Origin: Hepsetus odoe
Lineage: Eukaryota > Chordata > Actinopteri > Characiformes > Hepsetidae
Assembly (NCBI GenBank): GCA_017165825.1
Contig: CM029370.1
Span: 25,550,247-25,614,246 of the forward strand
Reading direction: 5' to 3'
Length of the DNA stretch: 64,000 nucleotides
Below the pieces are notes generated by a model. The model had not been told where the DNA came from. It was given only the letters and a program-made list of their open reading frames with translations, and did not search any database. Shown here piece after piece: positions 34,971 to 48,700 of the stretch (its first letter is position 1; each line of letters opens with the position of its first letter). The translations under genes and the position numbers were made by a program.

Positions 34971-37900
34971 CTGCCGTGCATCCCCAGTCGAGATCCATTT
35001 TCTCAAAATCACCCTGAAGATGATCGGAACCCTTGGAGAATGTATTCAAGCTGCCGTTCTGTATAAATTGGATCAAGATCTTCATGCTGCAGTGCTTTCC
35101 CAAAACCGGATGATGATCAAACTCAGAAGAGCTAATGATGGGCTCCTCATTTAGGCATGTCATGTCATGGGTAGGCATGAGTCTCATTATTCTTCCCCAT
35201 ACAGCCGTACGGATGTGTGTGTGTACTCCCTTTGATAGATGTTAGAATGAACAAGCGTTTGATGAGGTGGAGGCTGGTTAAAAGCCGCTAGCTGGGCTTT
35301 TCACAAGCCTTTATCACTGGAAGAGCTAAAAGTTGCAAAGGAAACCAACACATACACACATTCCACCATCATTACTGTCTGCCTCATATGTATGTTCATA
35401 GTCAGGGATTAGAAACATTTTGTGGAGCAAACCAAAGGTCTAATAAAATAGTTTATGTTCCAAGGAAGACAGTTGTTTAGTAAGTTGTTGCCCCGCACAC
35501 GACATAATTGAATTTAAAAACTGAATTGATTTTATTCTGATCTTCTGGTCTCTTCATTGAAACATCTAATCTAAAATCTAATCTAATCTAATCTAATATA
35601 AAAATATATGTACAGCCGTGAACAAACATGTTTCTAACCCTTGACCAAACTGCAGAGCAGTTGGAAAAGTTTGAAAGGCTAAAAAGAGTGTCACTGAAAC
35701 CCTCCTCCAGTGGATCGGCTCACTGGGCCCTTATCTGTTCATGATCCAGCAGTTCCTCATAATTCACTGATGTGTCACATCACACAATGTTGATTGTCTT
35801 CATTAATTACAGCAAGAGTTGCCAGACACATGAAGCAAGTTGAGCGATTCGTCTGTGTCGCCTGACACTGAAACAGCCAACGGGAAAGAGAGAGATGGTT
35901 GAACTTACCTTGATGAGGGGGTTAATCACACCGACGTTGGGGCTGGCGTTAAACACTTTGTTGAAGTTGGTCTCTCTGTTCACAAGCTCTAGCTGGTAGA
36001 ACTTTTTGTCGTCCTGTGTACAGCAGGGGAAATCTTCATTGTGAACATGAAAATCACAGCTATTCTTTAACACTCACAGTTTATGAGCGTCACAGAGTGA
36101 AGTGCAGACTCTACAGTCCAGGCGAACACATTCCATTTGGGCTCCTTTTACACATCGTGTAGGGAAATAAACACACTGGCTCGTGATCGTTTTCATGTTT
36201 ACTGATACTATGTGGACAAGATGAAGCTTGACTGACGTGCATTTGATCCACAATCAAACTGACCGTTGTTTCAAAGCCCAACTTGGCATTAATGCAAGCG
36301 ACTTTTGAAAAATCATGATTAATCAGATATTTATCATTTTTATACTGGAAAAATGCTTCATAAGCCTTACAAAATGGATTCGAGTCATTTTAATACCAGC
36401 CTTATTTTCAGATGGATGAATTCCAAGCCTTTTAAGCCTATTTTTAGGATCTGTGGGAACCCTGGCCCAGACACACCAAGCTGATGCAGAGAAACTATCA
36501 CCAGCCACTGCTGATCGATGACAATCTTGTTTCAGCTCGCTGTCGTCTTCTTGTTTACTGTCATTCGTGAAAAGGCCTGTAGAAAACTGGGCTGATCTTC
36601 TATCAGTTCACTTACCACCAGCTTCTTGACCAAGGCTTCCCTCTCAGCCACCATGTCCTTGAGCTCAGCGATGATCTGGAGGTCTTCTGGCCGGCTCTCT
36701 CTGTTCCTGAACTTCTCTTCTGTCCCCTCCAACCTGACGAACACAGCAAGCAGTTCTCTTTTCATTCCCAGCAGACAAATATTATCAGCTGTCTATGCTT
36801 GCCAGATAGTAGTGGATGAGAAATTTGAGAACTCAGACTCAATTACCAGGGAATGGTCGTGGTCCTGTGCTTTGAGTGCTTTGAAAGCCATTAGTTTCGC
36901 ATCAATGTGAAAGTAACATCCCACTTCACTGTCTCCGCTTTAATCTCCCCGAGCCTGGATTGGTAATTAAAATCAGCAGCACCTCTGAATACCTGTCTCA
37001 CTCTATGAGCCCCCTTCATCTCCACCGATCCTTTCATTCTCGGCATGAATAGAGTCATTGTAAATCAATATCTGCTCAGCCTCTGGATTATTGCTGGATA
37101 TTCGCTGTGCATAATGGGCAATGCGGCAATCACCAATGCAATGCTTGCTCTGAGTGCACCTTTATGACTGATGGCTTTCCTCAAATGAAAGACTAGCTTA
37201 AGGATTTCCTGAGCATTAATGACCCAGGTCCGACTTTCTTTCCTAAAAAGCTAAGGACAAAACCTTTCGATCATAAAACAATGGCTTAATTCTAGCACTT
37301 CCTGTAGTCATATTTAAGGTTTGATTGTACTCTAACAAGCTTTTTAATGAACATTTACAAGAACTACATTTATTCATCCATCCATCCATCCATCCTTCTG
37401 CTTTAACAGCTTTTGAAGCACTGGCATACCATGTCTAATAGAAAAATTAATCCAAGACATGGGAAATACTAATATTAATGTCTGCAGTGTTCAGTGAGTA
37501 GTATTTTAGTACCAAAAAGCTCATGACCTCCACCCTGAACAAGGGTTTGGCTGTGTGGCCAGTGCTTCCTAAATTAATCATCAGCCTGCTGATCCTACAC
37601 TCTTTACAACACAACAATGCTCAAAGCGACCACAGGATACAAAACCACAGGCCTGCTCAGCTTTCCTGTACAGTCAGATCACAGACAAAAGCCACGGAAA
37701 TCACTGATGTATGAGGCTTAAATGGACAGAAATGCAACGCTGGTTAGGGGGACTGGGTTTTGGGAAACTTGATTGCCGCAGTGATTAATTGCATCAAGGA
37801 CGAGGCCGCCATTAAAAGATTCGTGTTATACTTAATTAGCATGCTGTAAATCCAGGGCCTCCAGGGATACTTGAGATGGCACAGTTAGAAAACAGTGTGA

Positions 37901-39420
37901 AAGTTACCCATTAAAGACTGCTCCACTTGAGAGCTCATTCTGTTAGTCACTAAAGGGCTACTTAGCACTCCAAAAAGTTGAAAATCTCCATAATAGGATG
38001 CAAAATCAGATGGAACGATGGCGCGCTGCATTAAAAGAAAAATAATCAAAGGCAGAAGTGTTGCCTAAAGGAAATATACAAAATCTATGCCAGCCAAGGT
38101 CAAAATAATAAACATTTAAGTGGTCATTTCTGCTCTCAGTGGTTAAAATTAAGCAGTATTTTATACTCAAGTGTCAAATATTCAAACGATTTAGAAAAAC
38201 GGATGTAGAAATTAAGAGGCATATAGATTCCATTTACTTTCTAATATTTTTTGGAACAAAATACAGAATTGATGGATGTGAATAACCTTGGACTGAGAAA
38301 TTTAAAGTAGATTCTCACACAGCAGCTCATTTCTTGACTGATGAATGTGATTATGCCATCAGGTCAAGAACAGAGGCTAAAGCAATGCAACTGCAAACCG
38401 TACTGACATTCACTCATATTGATTCATCATATTTGTCACATGTCTTAAAGCTCCAGGGGAACAGGGAACTTTCTTGCACGGCACATCTTTTTCTGTGCTG
38501 TTTTAATCCTCCAACCATCACAGGCGTAGGAGAAAAATAACTTTCCAAAATAAATTTCTCCTTTTTTAAAGTACTTTGAAATTCCCACAGTCTCCATGTC
38601 CAAAAACATATACAGCACACATTAATCACCCAGGTCCAATAACTTTCTTTCTTATATTAAAAACCAAAGGAAAAAACTTTTTGTTTATAATAAAACAGCC
38701 TAATTCTAGCACTCCCTGCAGTAATACTGAATGTCTGGATGTATATATCCCACAAGTGTGTTTTATTAACTGATTTAAGATTTACAAGAACTACATTTTC
38801 CTGTTCATCCATCCATCCATCCATCCATCCATCCATCCATCCATCCATCCCTTCTGCTTTGACTGCTGTGGAGCAGTGGCCTCCGTTGCCTTCAGTTCAA
38901 GCCATAAATATCAAAACACAGTAAAAAAAAAGGATAAACACAGGCACTGAACTAAAACCACACACTATCCTTAAAGCAAAACCTATAATAAAACAGATCT
39001 TCTTTAATTAGGCTCCTCTTGATTTAGCTACCCATACAAAGCATGGTCCTTCCTTTGTCCACTAAATGGCTGATTCCATCTATTCACTCTTTCAGATGAA
39101 CAAGCCTGCGAGGTTTTATCTCAGTGAGCTTCTGTTCTTCTGTTCTGTTTCTCTCAAACTGGGAGACCAGACCCAGTTTTGTTAAAGATGTGTGGGCAGG
39201 AAAACTAGCTATTCAGCCACTGAGTACATGCAACAAAACCTGAGGCCTACCTAGGTGACATTCACAGCAGAGAATTTCACCAAGAAGTCTCAGTCATTTA
39301 GTAGAAAATGGCATGTTCTTCACAGCAGGACTCCCTTGTACAGTAATGCATATTGTGTCCATATAAGCGATGGGAAGTGATCTTAAAAACGTAAATAAGA
39401 GCCTTACTTTCATGAAAAAG

Positions 39421-39454
<34 letters not shown>

Positions 39455-39623
39455 GACAGATAGTGGTTGCACGTTTGAGTCCTGGACCAGTAGGTTGCCT
39501 GAAGTACCATGGAGGAAAGTACCATCTCCATCACTGTACTGTTGCCCAGTGCTACAGTGTTGGTGTGTGGGTAAAACACAGATGAAGAACGCATGGACAG
39601 TCACTTTCACTCTCTCTCTCTCT

Positions 39624-39702
<79 letters not shown>

Positions 39703-42700
39703 CCTGATCAGTGCCTCACTAACAGACAGGTCTCACATGCCTGATTAGCCTTTTTTAACAAAAAAATGTTGTTTTATATTTCTATCATGTTTTTATTTTT
39801 ATTCAGGCTTTACTGCAGTCAGATTGCAGTTTTATCACATGAAATGCACGTAGCATGCAGGGCAGCTGTGGCCTGGTGTTTAGGGACTAGGCCTCTGGAT
39901 CAGAAGATCATGGGCTCAAATCCCTTCTCAGTAGGTTGCCCTGAGGTACCCTTGAGCAAGATATTGTTCCTGTCACTGCTCCCCAGTTGCTTTCAATGGT
40001 TGCCCCCTGCTGCACATATGGGTAAAATGCTGAGGTTTAATTTCGTGGTTCACTGTGTGTTGTGCCGTGTACTCACAATGACGAGGTATAGTCACTTTCA
40101 CTTTCAACATGATTAACATTTTAGACTGGTTTCTGGCATTTACTTCTGTTTAGCTGTGATTCTTGTGCCACCCTAGAGTGTAGAGAAGTCCATTCACAAA
40201 CAGTGAAGGCCCTGCACAGAGAGAGGCTAGTTTTTTCATGTGTGTGTGTCAGTGTTGAACTGGTATGTTCGGAGGTGCTGGTGAATATATGGAGGATTTG
40301 AGGAGCTGGATGAGCTATTTTTACTGCGAGCTGTGTAATAGCTGGATTTGAGTCTAGATGGTGCTCTCATTCAAGTGAACTCAAAATAGGTCATTTCTCC
40401 CAGCGCTATCCTGAGTCATAGCACTCCTGTACATCTGCTCCAACCTCAAGCTCACACACACACACACACACAAGGGCTTGTAGTAAGGAATATTCTACAT
40501 ATGTCTTACTGTCTCTTTAGTTTTTCTCTTTCTCTTTCTTTCTCTCCTGATCACTTTATTTAAAAAAATAAATAAATAAAATAAATTGGGGCAGCAGTGG
40601 CCCAGTGGTTAAGGACTAGGCCCCAGGATCGGAAGGTTGCGGGTTTGAACCCCGAACCAGTAGGATGTTCTGAGGTACCCTTGAGGTACCCAATCCGTCA
40701 ACCCCTCGGTCCATCCACCCGTCCACCCATCCATCATCTTAACTGCTTATCGTGACTAGCTTTGTGGGGGTGCTGGAGCAACAATCACAGCCCACATAAT
40801 GTGAAAGGCAGAGAAACAATCTGAGAAACAATCAGAGATGGCCAGGTATGATTTTTTTGTTACTCACAGGATCTGTAGGGCAGAGATTTTGTCCTTGAGA
40901 AGCTCTTGGGCCTTGTTGAAGTCAGACAACATGTTCTGGGTCTCTCTGTTGTGCAGCGCGTTCAGTTCTGCCATCTCTCTCTCATGCTTCTTACACAGGT
41001 CTTGCTCATGAGCCCTGAGAACCAACATACATTCAATTTCAGATTATAATAATAATTCATATATTCTCACACTCAAATGAGACCCATTTTCATCTTTACA
41101 CTGCAAATTAGCATACTGTATTATTCTTGTATCCACGGAAAATACAAAATAGCAATATCTAATAACAACTAATAACAATTTGGTACTAAACACTGTATAT
41201 CTTGAACACCCCACAAGAACTCCTGATCTGGAATCTGACCCAAATAATCCTTTTCTTGCCCTGGTTGTTTTCACCGTAATGACTAATTGGAGTACTGGAG
41301 TATATGGAGTATTTATTGTTGCTGATGATATTGTGGTCTAGGAGACCCTGGAGAGATATTGTGATCTGTAGTGAGAGTAGGGAGCAGCTTGAGGAGAACC
41401 TGGAGAGATGGAGATCTGCTCTTGAGAGGAGAGGAATGAAAGTGAGTAGGTCAAAGACAGAATACATGAGTGTGAATGAAAGTGAGGAAAGTGGTGTGGT
41501 TAGGATGCAGGGAGTAGAGGTGACAGAGGTGGAGGAGTTTAAATACTTGGGATCAACAGTTCAACGGCGAGTGTGGAAGAGAGGTGAAGAAGAGAGCGCA
41601 GGCAGGTTGGAATGGGTGGAGAAGAGTGTCTGGAGTGATTTGTGACAGACGGGTACCAGCTAGAGTAAAAGGGAAGGTTTACAGGACAGTAGTGAGACCA
41701 GCTATGTTGTACGAAGTAGGTGGAGCTGGAGGTGTCAGAGTTAAAGATGCTGAGATGTTCGTTGGGTGTGACGAGGATGGACAGGATTAGAAATGAGTAT
41801 ATTAGAGGGACAGATCAGGTTGGACGTCTTGGAGACAAAGTTAGAGAAACAAGGTTGCGTTGGTTTGGACACGTCCAGAGGAGAGACGTGGAGGATTATA
41901 TCGGGAGGAGGACGTTGAAGATGCCAGGAAAGAGGAGAAGAGGAAGACCTAAGAGGAGGTTCATGGACGTGCTGAGAGAGGACATGCAGGGGGTCAGTCT
42001 GAAGGAGGAAGATCGCAGCGGATCGGAAGAAATGGAGACGGATGATCCGCTGTGGCGATCAGCAGCCAAAAGAAGAAGATTTGTATGCAGTAAAAGATTT
42101 GAAAACTTTATGTAATTTCTGAGCAGGAAGAATACTCTGGACAGAAATAAAGGACATTAAAAACGGTACCATGGTGAACGCTTCCCTTAATCAGAGCTAG
42201 AGGCGGCCCGGCGGAATATAAGAGTGCGACTGTTCGTTGTGAGTGTAATGGTTTAATTCCAGTTTCTTTTTGATATGGAATATGGGAGTGGACATTTCAC
42301 ACAAAGGATGCATCAATTCATATATAGCCAGAGCCAAAACCAGTAGAGCTGCTGCTGCAGGCTGCTTCACAATCGCCATGTGCACAACTACAGAAGCACA
42401 TGCTGCCTTTGATCCTGATCTTCTATTAAAATTTCATCCAGTTCTTCTCAAGTTGGGTTGCTGCTCTCTTTTTTCAGTTTTTCCTCAATAACATCTGTCC
42501 TCTCATAGAAAGGTGTGTATTATTCATGGTGGGCTCAGTGGGAGAGTATCACTGCATTGCAAGTGTAGATGCTTCTTTCTGTTTATTTATTGATTTCAAT
42601 CAGATGGTCAGGCGTTTTCTCTCCTGCATTACTCCTGTATGTTTCAGGGATTAGCATGGAATACATCTTACAGCTTTGGCACTGTGCTAACAGGCACAGC

Positions 42701-45700
42701 GGAGTGCACAAACACACTCGGTGGCTGATTCATACGAGTGCATGCAGGCTCTCAGAGCGGAGAAGTAGGCTCTACTGCTTTCCCAGAGTAGTTCTCCTCG
42801 GGGGACCAGAGAAGATTCTTTATTTATTTGCTATTTTTAGCGCAGGATCCGCTCCCAAGTTATATAATTGGAAGTGAAAAGCGCTCTGCGTGAAGCACAT
42901 GCCTGCTTTATCTACGGAACATGGATGCAAATGGACACAAACACACATATGCACTCACAAACAGGCTACATCCACATCTTCAGTTTCAACAGCTGGGAAG
43001 GATCATTTTTTTGTAAGTTATGGCTCCTTCTAATCAGAGGCTTGCGTCAATCTGTTAACAGCATTACTTATTCATAAAAACATGAAATGTTAATATCGCA
43101 CACGGGGTGAAATAAGATGATGAAGGCTGGCCTCCTTCTCAGACTGTTCAGTTTCCATCACCCAATAGCGAAGGCACAGGTAAAAATATCAAATATATCA
43201 GGGCAAGAAACACTTCTTTCTCAATAATAAAATAAGTATTCATTTAACTTATATCACTGTGTACACTTTACCATTTCCAGACCTCACCTGGAGGATACTA
43301 AGTGTCATTTTTAATTATCGCCCAGGACCTGGTTTCATCAGTTTGTAGTTTTATAAATGAAATCAGACATGCTGCAAATGGAGTTGAATGAATTCATGCA
43401 ATGACGGGCGGCTCCGACAGAAAACTGGACCCAAACCTTCGCTCTTATGAGAAGCTCAAAACACATCAAACACTTTATCAGAAACACCATTTTATATTTT
43501 ATCATCTTCTTTTTCTTTCGGCTGCTCCCGTTTAGGGGTCGCCACAGCGGGTCATCCGTCTCCATTTCTTCCGGTCCTCTGCATCTTCCTCGACCACCTG
43601 CATGTCCTCTCTCACCACGTCCATAAACCTCCTCTTTGGTCTTCCTCTTCTCCTCCTTCCCTGAGATTAAGAGTCTCATTCTCAACCGGCTGAGCTTTTA
43701 CATTTCATTATACTTATATTTATTTGAATATTTTAATGTTATATTTTCAGTTAAAAACACACTATGGCAGCGACACAGTGTGAAAAGATGCTTAAGACCA
43801 CACTATGTGCATTGCAAATTGGCACTAACCTGACATCATTCCTCCTGAAATGAATCCAAGTAATAAGAGTTTTACCCACAGTAATAAGTGCTAGTTAGAG
43901 AAAAAGAAATTTACCGCAGCAGCTCAAAAGTTTTCACCAATAGCCACATTGATTTTCGCCAGCTTAAATCTGAATATTCACTGTTCATGAACGAAATGAA
44001 GGCAAGAACTGACAAGCCTCATTAATGGCAGCTCTGCTGGATATTCAGAATATTAATGTGACAAGCATGCCGCAGGCAAAGACAACAGTGGGAGAAGTCA
44101 GGGACTTTTTGAGTAAGCTGATGAAGGAAGAAGCCAGAGAGAAAACACTAAGAGACTGGTTGGCTGTCCGCCATTATGTGTATGCTGGCCAGTTCTGGTC
44201 TGGGAGGGCCAGAGTCCAGCTTATTTTGGTAATTTTACTGCTCCAACGCACAAGATTTAACTTGTCTGATAGTTATCGGGTTTAGAATGGTAAATTGTTT
44301 CTCTCCTATAAAAAAAAAAAACAGAAAATAAAAGCCTTGGTCTGCAAAAATAAGATGCAAAAAAATTTCATGGTGGTGGAAAACAGACAGACAGCTTTTT
44401 GCTTCTGCTCAAAAGAAAAAACGAATCATTAAATATCAGTAGAATAAGCAGAAACACACACCTGATCTGCTGGTTGGCTTCACTGCGGATCTTCAGCACC
44501 TCTTTGCCCTTCAGCTCCAGCTCTTTGGTGAGGGTGCTGATGTTTTCATTTAGGGTGTGGATCTCATGGTCCAGTTCGGCAATGTGGTTCTTCCTGCGGG
44601 TCACTTCCTCTTGCAGGTCTGAGATACGACTAAGCAGCTCCCGCTCCTGCAACACACACATACACACAGGAAGCGTCATACAAGTGTCAGTAGATGTTCA
44701 TGATAAGCATTTAACATGCAGTGCTGGTGAACTGGATAGAGCCAGTCTGAGGTTGCAGGTTCACATCCCACGTCCAGCACCGCCACCACTGGGTTTGAAC
44801 AAGTTGGCCCCAAGTTGGAAGAGTCTGCTAAATGTAAAATGTTATCGAACACTATTGCTTTTCTGATTCAGTCTTAATTATTATTTGGTCAAATTCTGCC
44901 CCAAAACTCTACACGAAATAAGCTAAATCTAAAAGTGCCATCCCGGCGCCCTTATGTCAGGAGTTTATGCAAACAAAAGTGATGCCTGATGTCTCCCTCG
45001 CACCTTCTACTTTCTTTTAATTTTAATAACTGCCTTCTGCACTTTCTAAGTACATTCCAGAAGAATTATGACTTAGTTTGGCTCCTTACTAGTGCACAGC
45101 ACTGAACTAAAGCCATGTTGGGAAGCTAAAAAGCACATCACAGATTCACTATTGGCTAAATATTGATTTGAAAGTGAAAAAAAAGTGAAAGTGACAACCC
45201 TTGTCATTATGAAATGCAGCACAGCACAACAAAACGAAATTCAACCGCTGCGTTTCACCCAAGCACACACGTGCAACAGGGGGCAGCTATTGAAAGCGCC
45301 CGGGGAGCAGTGATGGGGACAGTACCTTGCTCAAGGGTTCCTCAGGGCAACCTACTGGTGAGGGAATCAAACCCACAATCTTCCAATCCTGAGCCAACTC
45401 CCTAACCACTAGGCCACCGCTGCCCCAATATTTGAGCAGTATTTACAATCACCTTTTTATAAGAAGAAACACAAACATGTCTGGCACAAAGCAAGATGTA
45501 AATAATCTTTCTAGCCTCTACAGCAGGGCTAGCACGTTTGTGAATCGAATGGTAAAAGAGTGGTCTGCCTCTCCGACAGTGGATCAGTAAATACTAAACC
45601 CCTCAGGATTTGATTTGTAACCCTGTCAGGATCAGGATCAGCTACTGTTTTTCTGGGATGCTGAGAGTCCGGAGGAGACTCACGCTGAATTTATTTAAAA

Positions 45701-48700
45701 GGCAGGGCCACGTCCTGACCTGATTATCCCCTATAGTCAACTGGGGGTCACGTACTTCTGCAAACACACATTTAATGATCAGTTTGTTCAATAAATAAAC
45801 AGATAAATATGTAACTTTCTGTTATTCCTTTTGGTTGGGACTTAAATGAAAGATTAACAACTGCACCACTGAATATCCTTCAAAAAGGTCATTCTTCAGA
45901 GAGGCTGAGTGTTACATCGGCTCTCCTCTCTGACTGAGAAGAGTCTGTGTGTGATTCTTTCAAGAATCTTTAAACAAGAGGTTTTAAAGCATCCAAAGAC
46001 TCGCGTTACAGGCCACAGAACATTTTGGTCTTTTTATTGTGCCAAGAACCCTTACTGGCCACGAATGCACTGTTAAATATTTTGGTTGAAAGTGCCCTGA
46101 GTGTAGATCAATTTATCCAAGGCATAGATTGTAAAAGGCTGACAGGGGTAGTAAGTAAAGTTTAAACATCTGAGTAAAAGTGTGATAAACTGACACAGAC
46201 ACAGTGAATGGGATTCACTTCTCACCAACCAAATAAGGAAAAAAAAAATCTAAGCATCAAAATAAGAGGCAACGGCTGCACGGTGTTTGAACGGGTTAAA
46301 TGCAGAGGTCCAATTTCGTTGTGGTTCACTGTGTGCTGTGCTGTGACCTCGCAATGACGAGACCAGTCACTTTCACTTTCACTTCACAAATCTGTTCAAT
46401 TCAACTATTCAGCTTTGCTGAAAATAATCCATAAAGCATTACTGAAAGTGATTGAAAAATGGAAGCATCTTTTCAGTTTGTTTGTGGTGTTTGTGAGAAC
46501 ATTCAGTCTAAATGAAGTTGAAAACATGGTGGTGAATCACACATGACATTGCTCTGGAGATGCAAGAACGTAACCTCTTACACCTGTTTAGCTGCATAAC
46601 AATCCGTCTTCCATTTCAGCCTGTCTTCCCTTGTGCCCTGTGTTCCCCTCCAGCTCTGAAAGCTGGTTATGTGAACATCTCTCCTGGATGTGAGCCTGCT
46701 GTTTTTGCGGCAGCGCCTTCTTTTCTGATGCTTTATATAAAAACACTTAAACCCAGTGCCTATAAAAATGACAGCTTTGAGAAGTTCAGACATTCTGGTC
46801 TCCAGGACCAGCTATTTCCCCCCTCCCACTGCACTTTGAGGTTGAGCTGGGATGTAATATTGATGTCTACACATCTCTGCTTTCTTTTTTGTTCTGCCTT
46901 TCTGTCTTTGGCTCTCATGCTACTTATGAATAGCTCTCTTATGAATAAGTAAAAGGAGGGTGACCAGCCAGCCGCTCTGTGTTTATGCTCTGAGCCACAC
47001 TTGAACGATTAGTCTCTCGTCACTGTGGAAGCAAAGCATCTAGATTTAATATTAAGCCATCATCTCCTGCTGGACCATTCAAGCTAATGGAGCATGAGCT
47101 GGACTCAGTGGGCCAGAGTGAGGGTGGCAACGGCCCCGAAATTTTCAGATGTTCTATTTGAATACAGATGAAGAAGAAGACCCATGAAGATATAACGTGC
47201 TTAAATTATTCTAACACTTTCTGAAGGTGAGATGAGAAAAGGCATCAAATATTTCTGCACAAATCCCTCAGTGCCACCTGGGCTTTTTAGGAGCAGTTCT
47301 CAAGCCCCAAGCTTTGAATGCATAATCAAAATACAATGCTACACAGGTATGGAAGTGGCCAGGGTGGGTATGGGATTAAATAGCCATATAATTTTGGTTG
47401 TGATATCTTTTACTGGTTTAATATGATATTTACATTAACAGCATTTATCTGAAGCTCTTATCCAGAGCGACTTCCATTTCCTAACTACAGGGACAGTCCC
47501 CCTGGAGCAAGTTGGGGTTCAGGGTTTTCTCAGAGACTCATTTGCGGTAGTGCTGGAGGAGGAATTCGACCTCTTGACCACCAGCACCCCATATGATAAG
47601 TATATACCAGTAGATACTATCCTTTTTAAAGAATCATGGCTTAAAGTGAGGGGTGATGATGGTCTAGTTATAGGATACCTGCCTATAGACCTATAGAACA
47701 GGTGGTGACAGGTTCGAATCCCACCTCAAGCACTACCAGCATTGGGTACCTGAGGAAAACCCTTAACCCTGAATTGCAGGGGGGGACTGTCTCTGTAGTT
47801 AGGAATTGGAAGTCGCTCAGGATAAGAGCGTCTGCTAAATAATGTACATGTGAGAAGACACATTTGATTCAATCACTATTTTCACCAAGCCATTATTTCC
47901 CTGTGCACCAAAAACACAAAGTTGGCATCTTTTAACTTCCTTTATAGCAGCAGACTGAGCAGCTCCAGTCTTCAAATGTTCAAAACTGTAAAGGATGTTT
48001 AAAAATGAGATTCTAAACAAGGTTCTTTTTTATGTTAGATTCCCCCATGATTGCATTTGATGCCCTAAATTTAGCAGTGAGGTCGCTGAACTTTACCGCT
48101 CCACTATCAGTGCAAACTGGATGGTCCTCGTACAGAGCACCATTAATTGCATGGTAATAAAGCATTTTTACTTTTTTATTTGGCGACTTATTGGATTGAC
48201 TGATGCCAGATGTGGAAGATGTGAACAAAGCTGAGGATGGCCATTTTGTTAGGGGAAGGGTTCAAACAGGGTCGTAATTCAGTTCCAAGGGACAAGAGGA
48301 AACTTGAAAACAAAGAGTGAAGCTATAAATATGAGACTGGGCCTTGAAATGTCAAGTCCTGTCAGGCTCCGCTCAACCCTGTATCTAACACCACCCCGAT
48401 CAGAGGTGCAGGTTGGTAGATGGCAATGATGGGAAGAAAGCCAGATATTTGAATGCTTTTGAGCATCAATGTCACGGCACACGGCGCTCTGCTCTGATTG
48501 AGCACACCTGGGTTCATCAGTGCACAGGTGTGCTTTATTTGGGGCTGGCTATTTAAACCCCAAAGTGTCAGAGCAGGGCGTCACTCATCGACACGGGTGA
48601 CCTCCGATGCAGCGTTGGTGTCTTAGTTCTTTGTCATGTTCAGTTCTGTTAAAAAGTCCAGTCACAGACCCCTCGCTCAGCGTTCACATCCAACCCACAT

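Noticed and set aside
41304..42115. Host protein-coding gene
   Set aside because: The frames carry LINE reverse transcriptase sequence broken by frameshifts and end in a LINE 3' tail.
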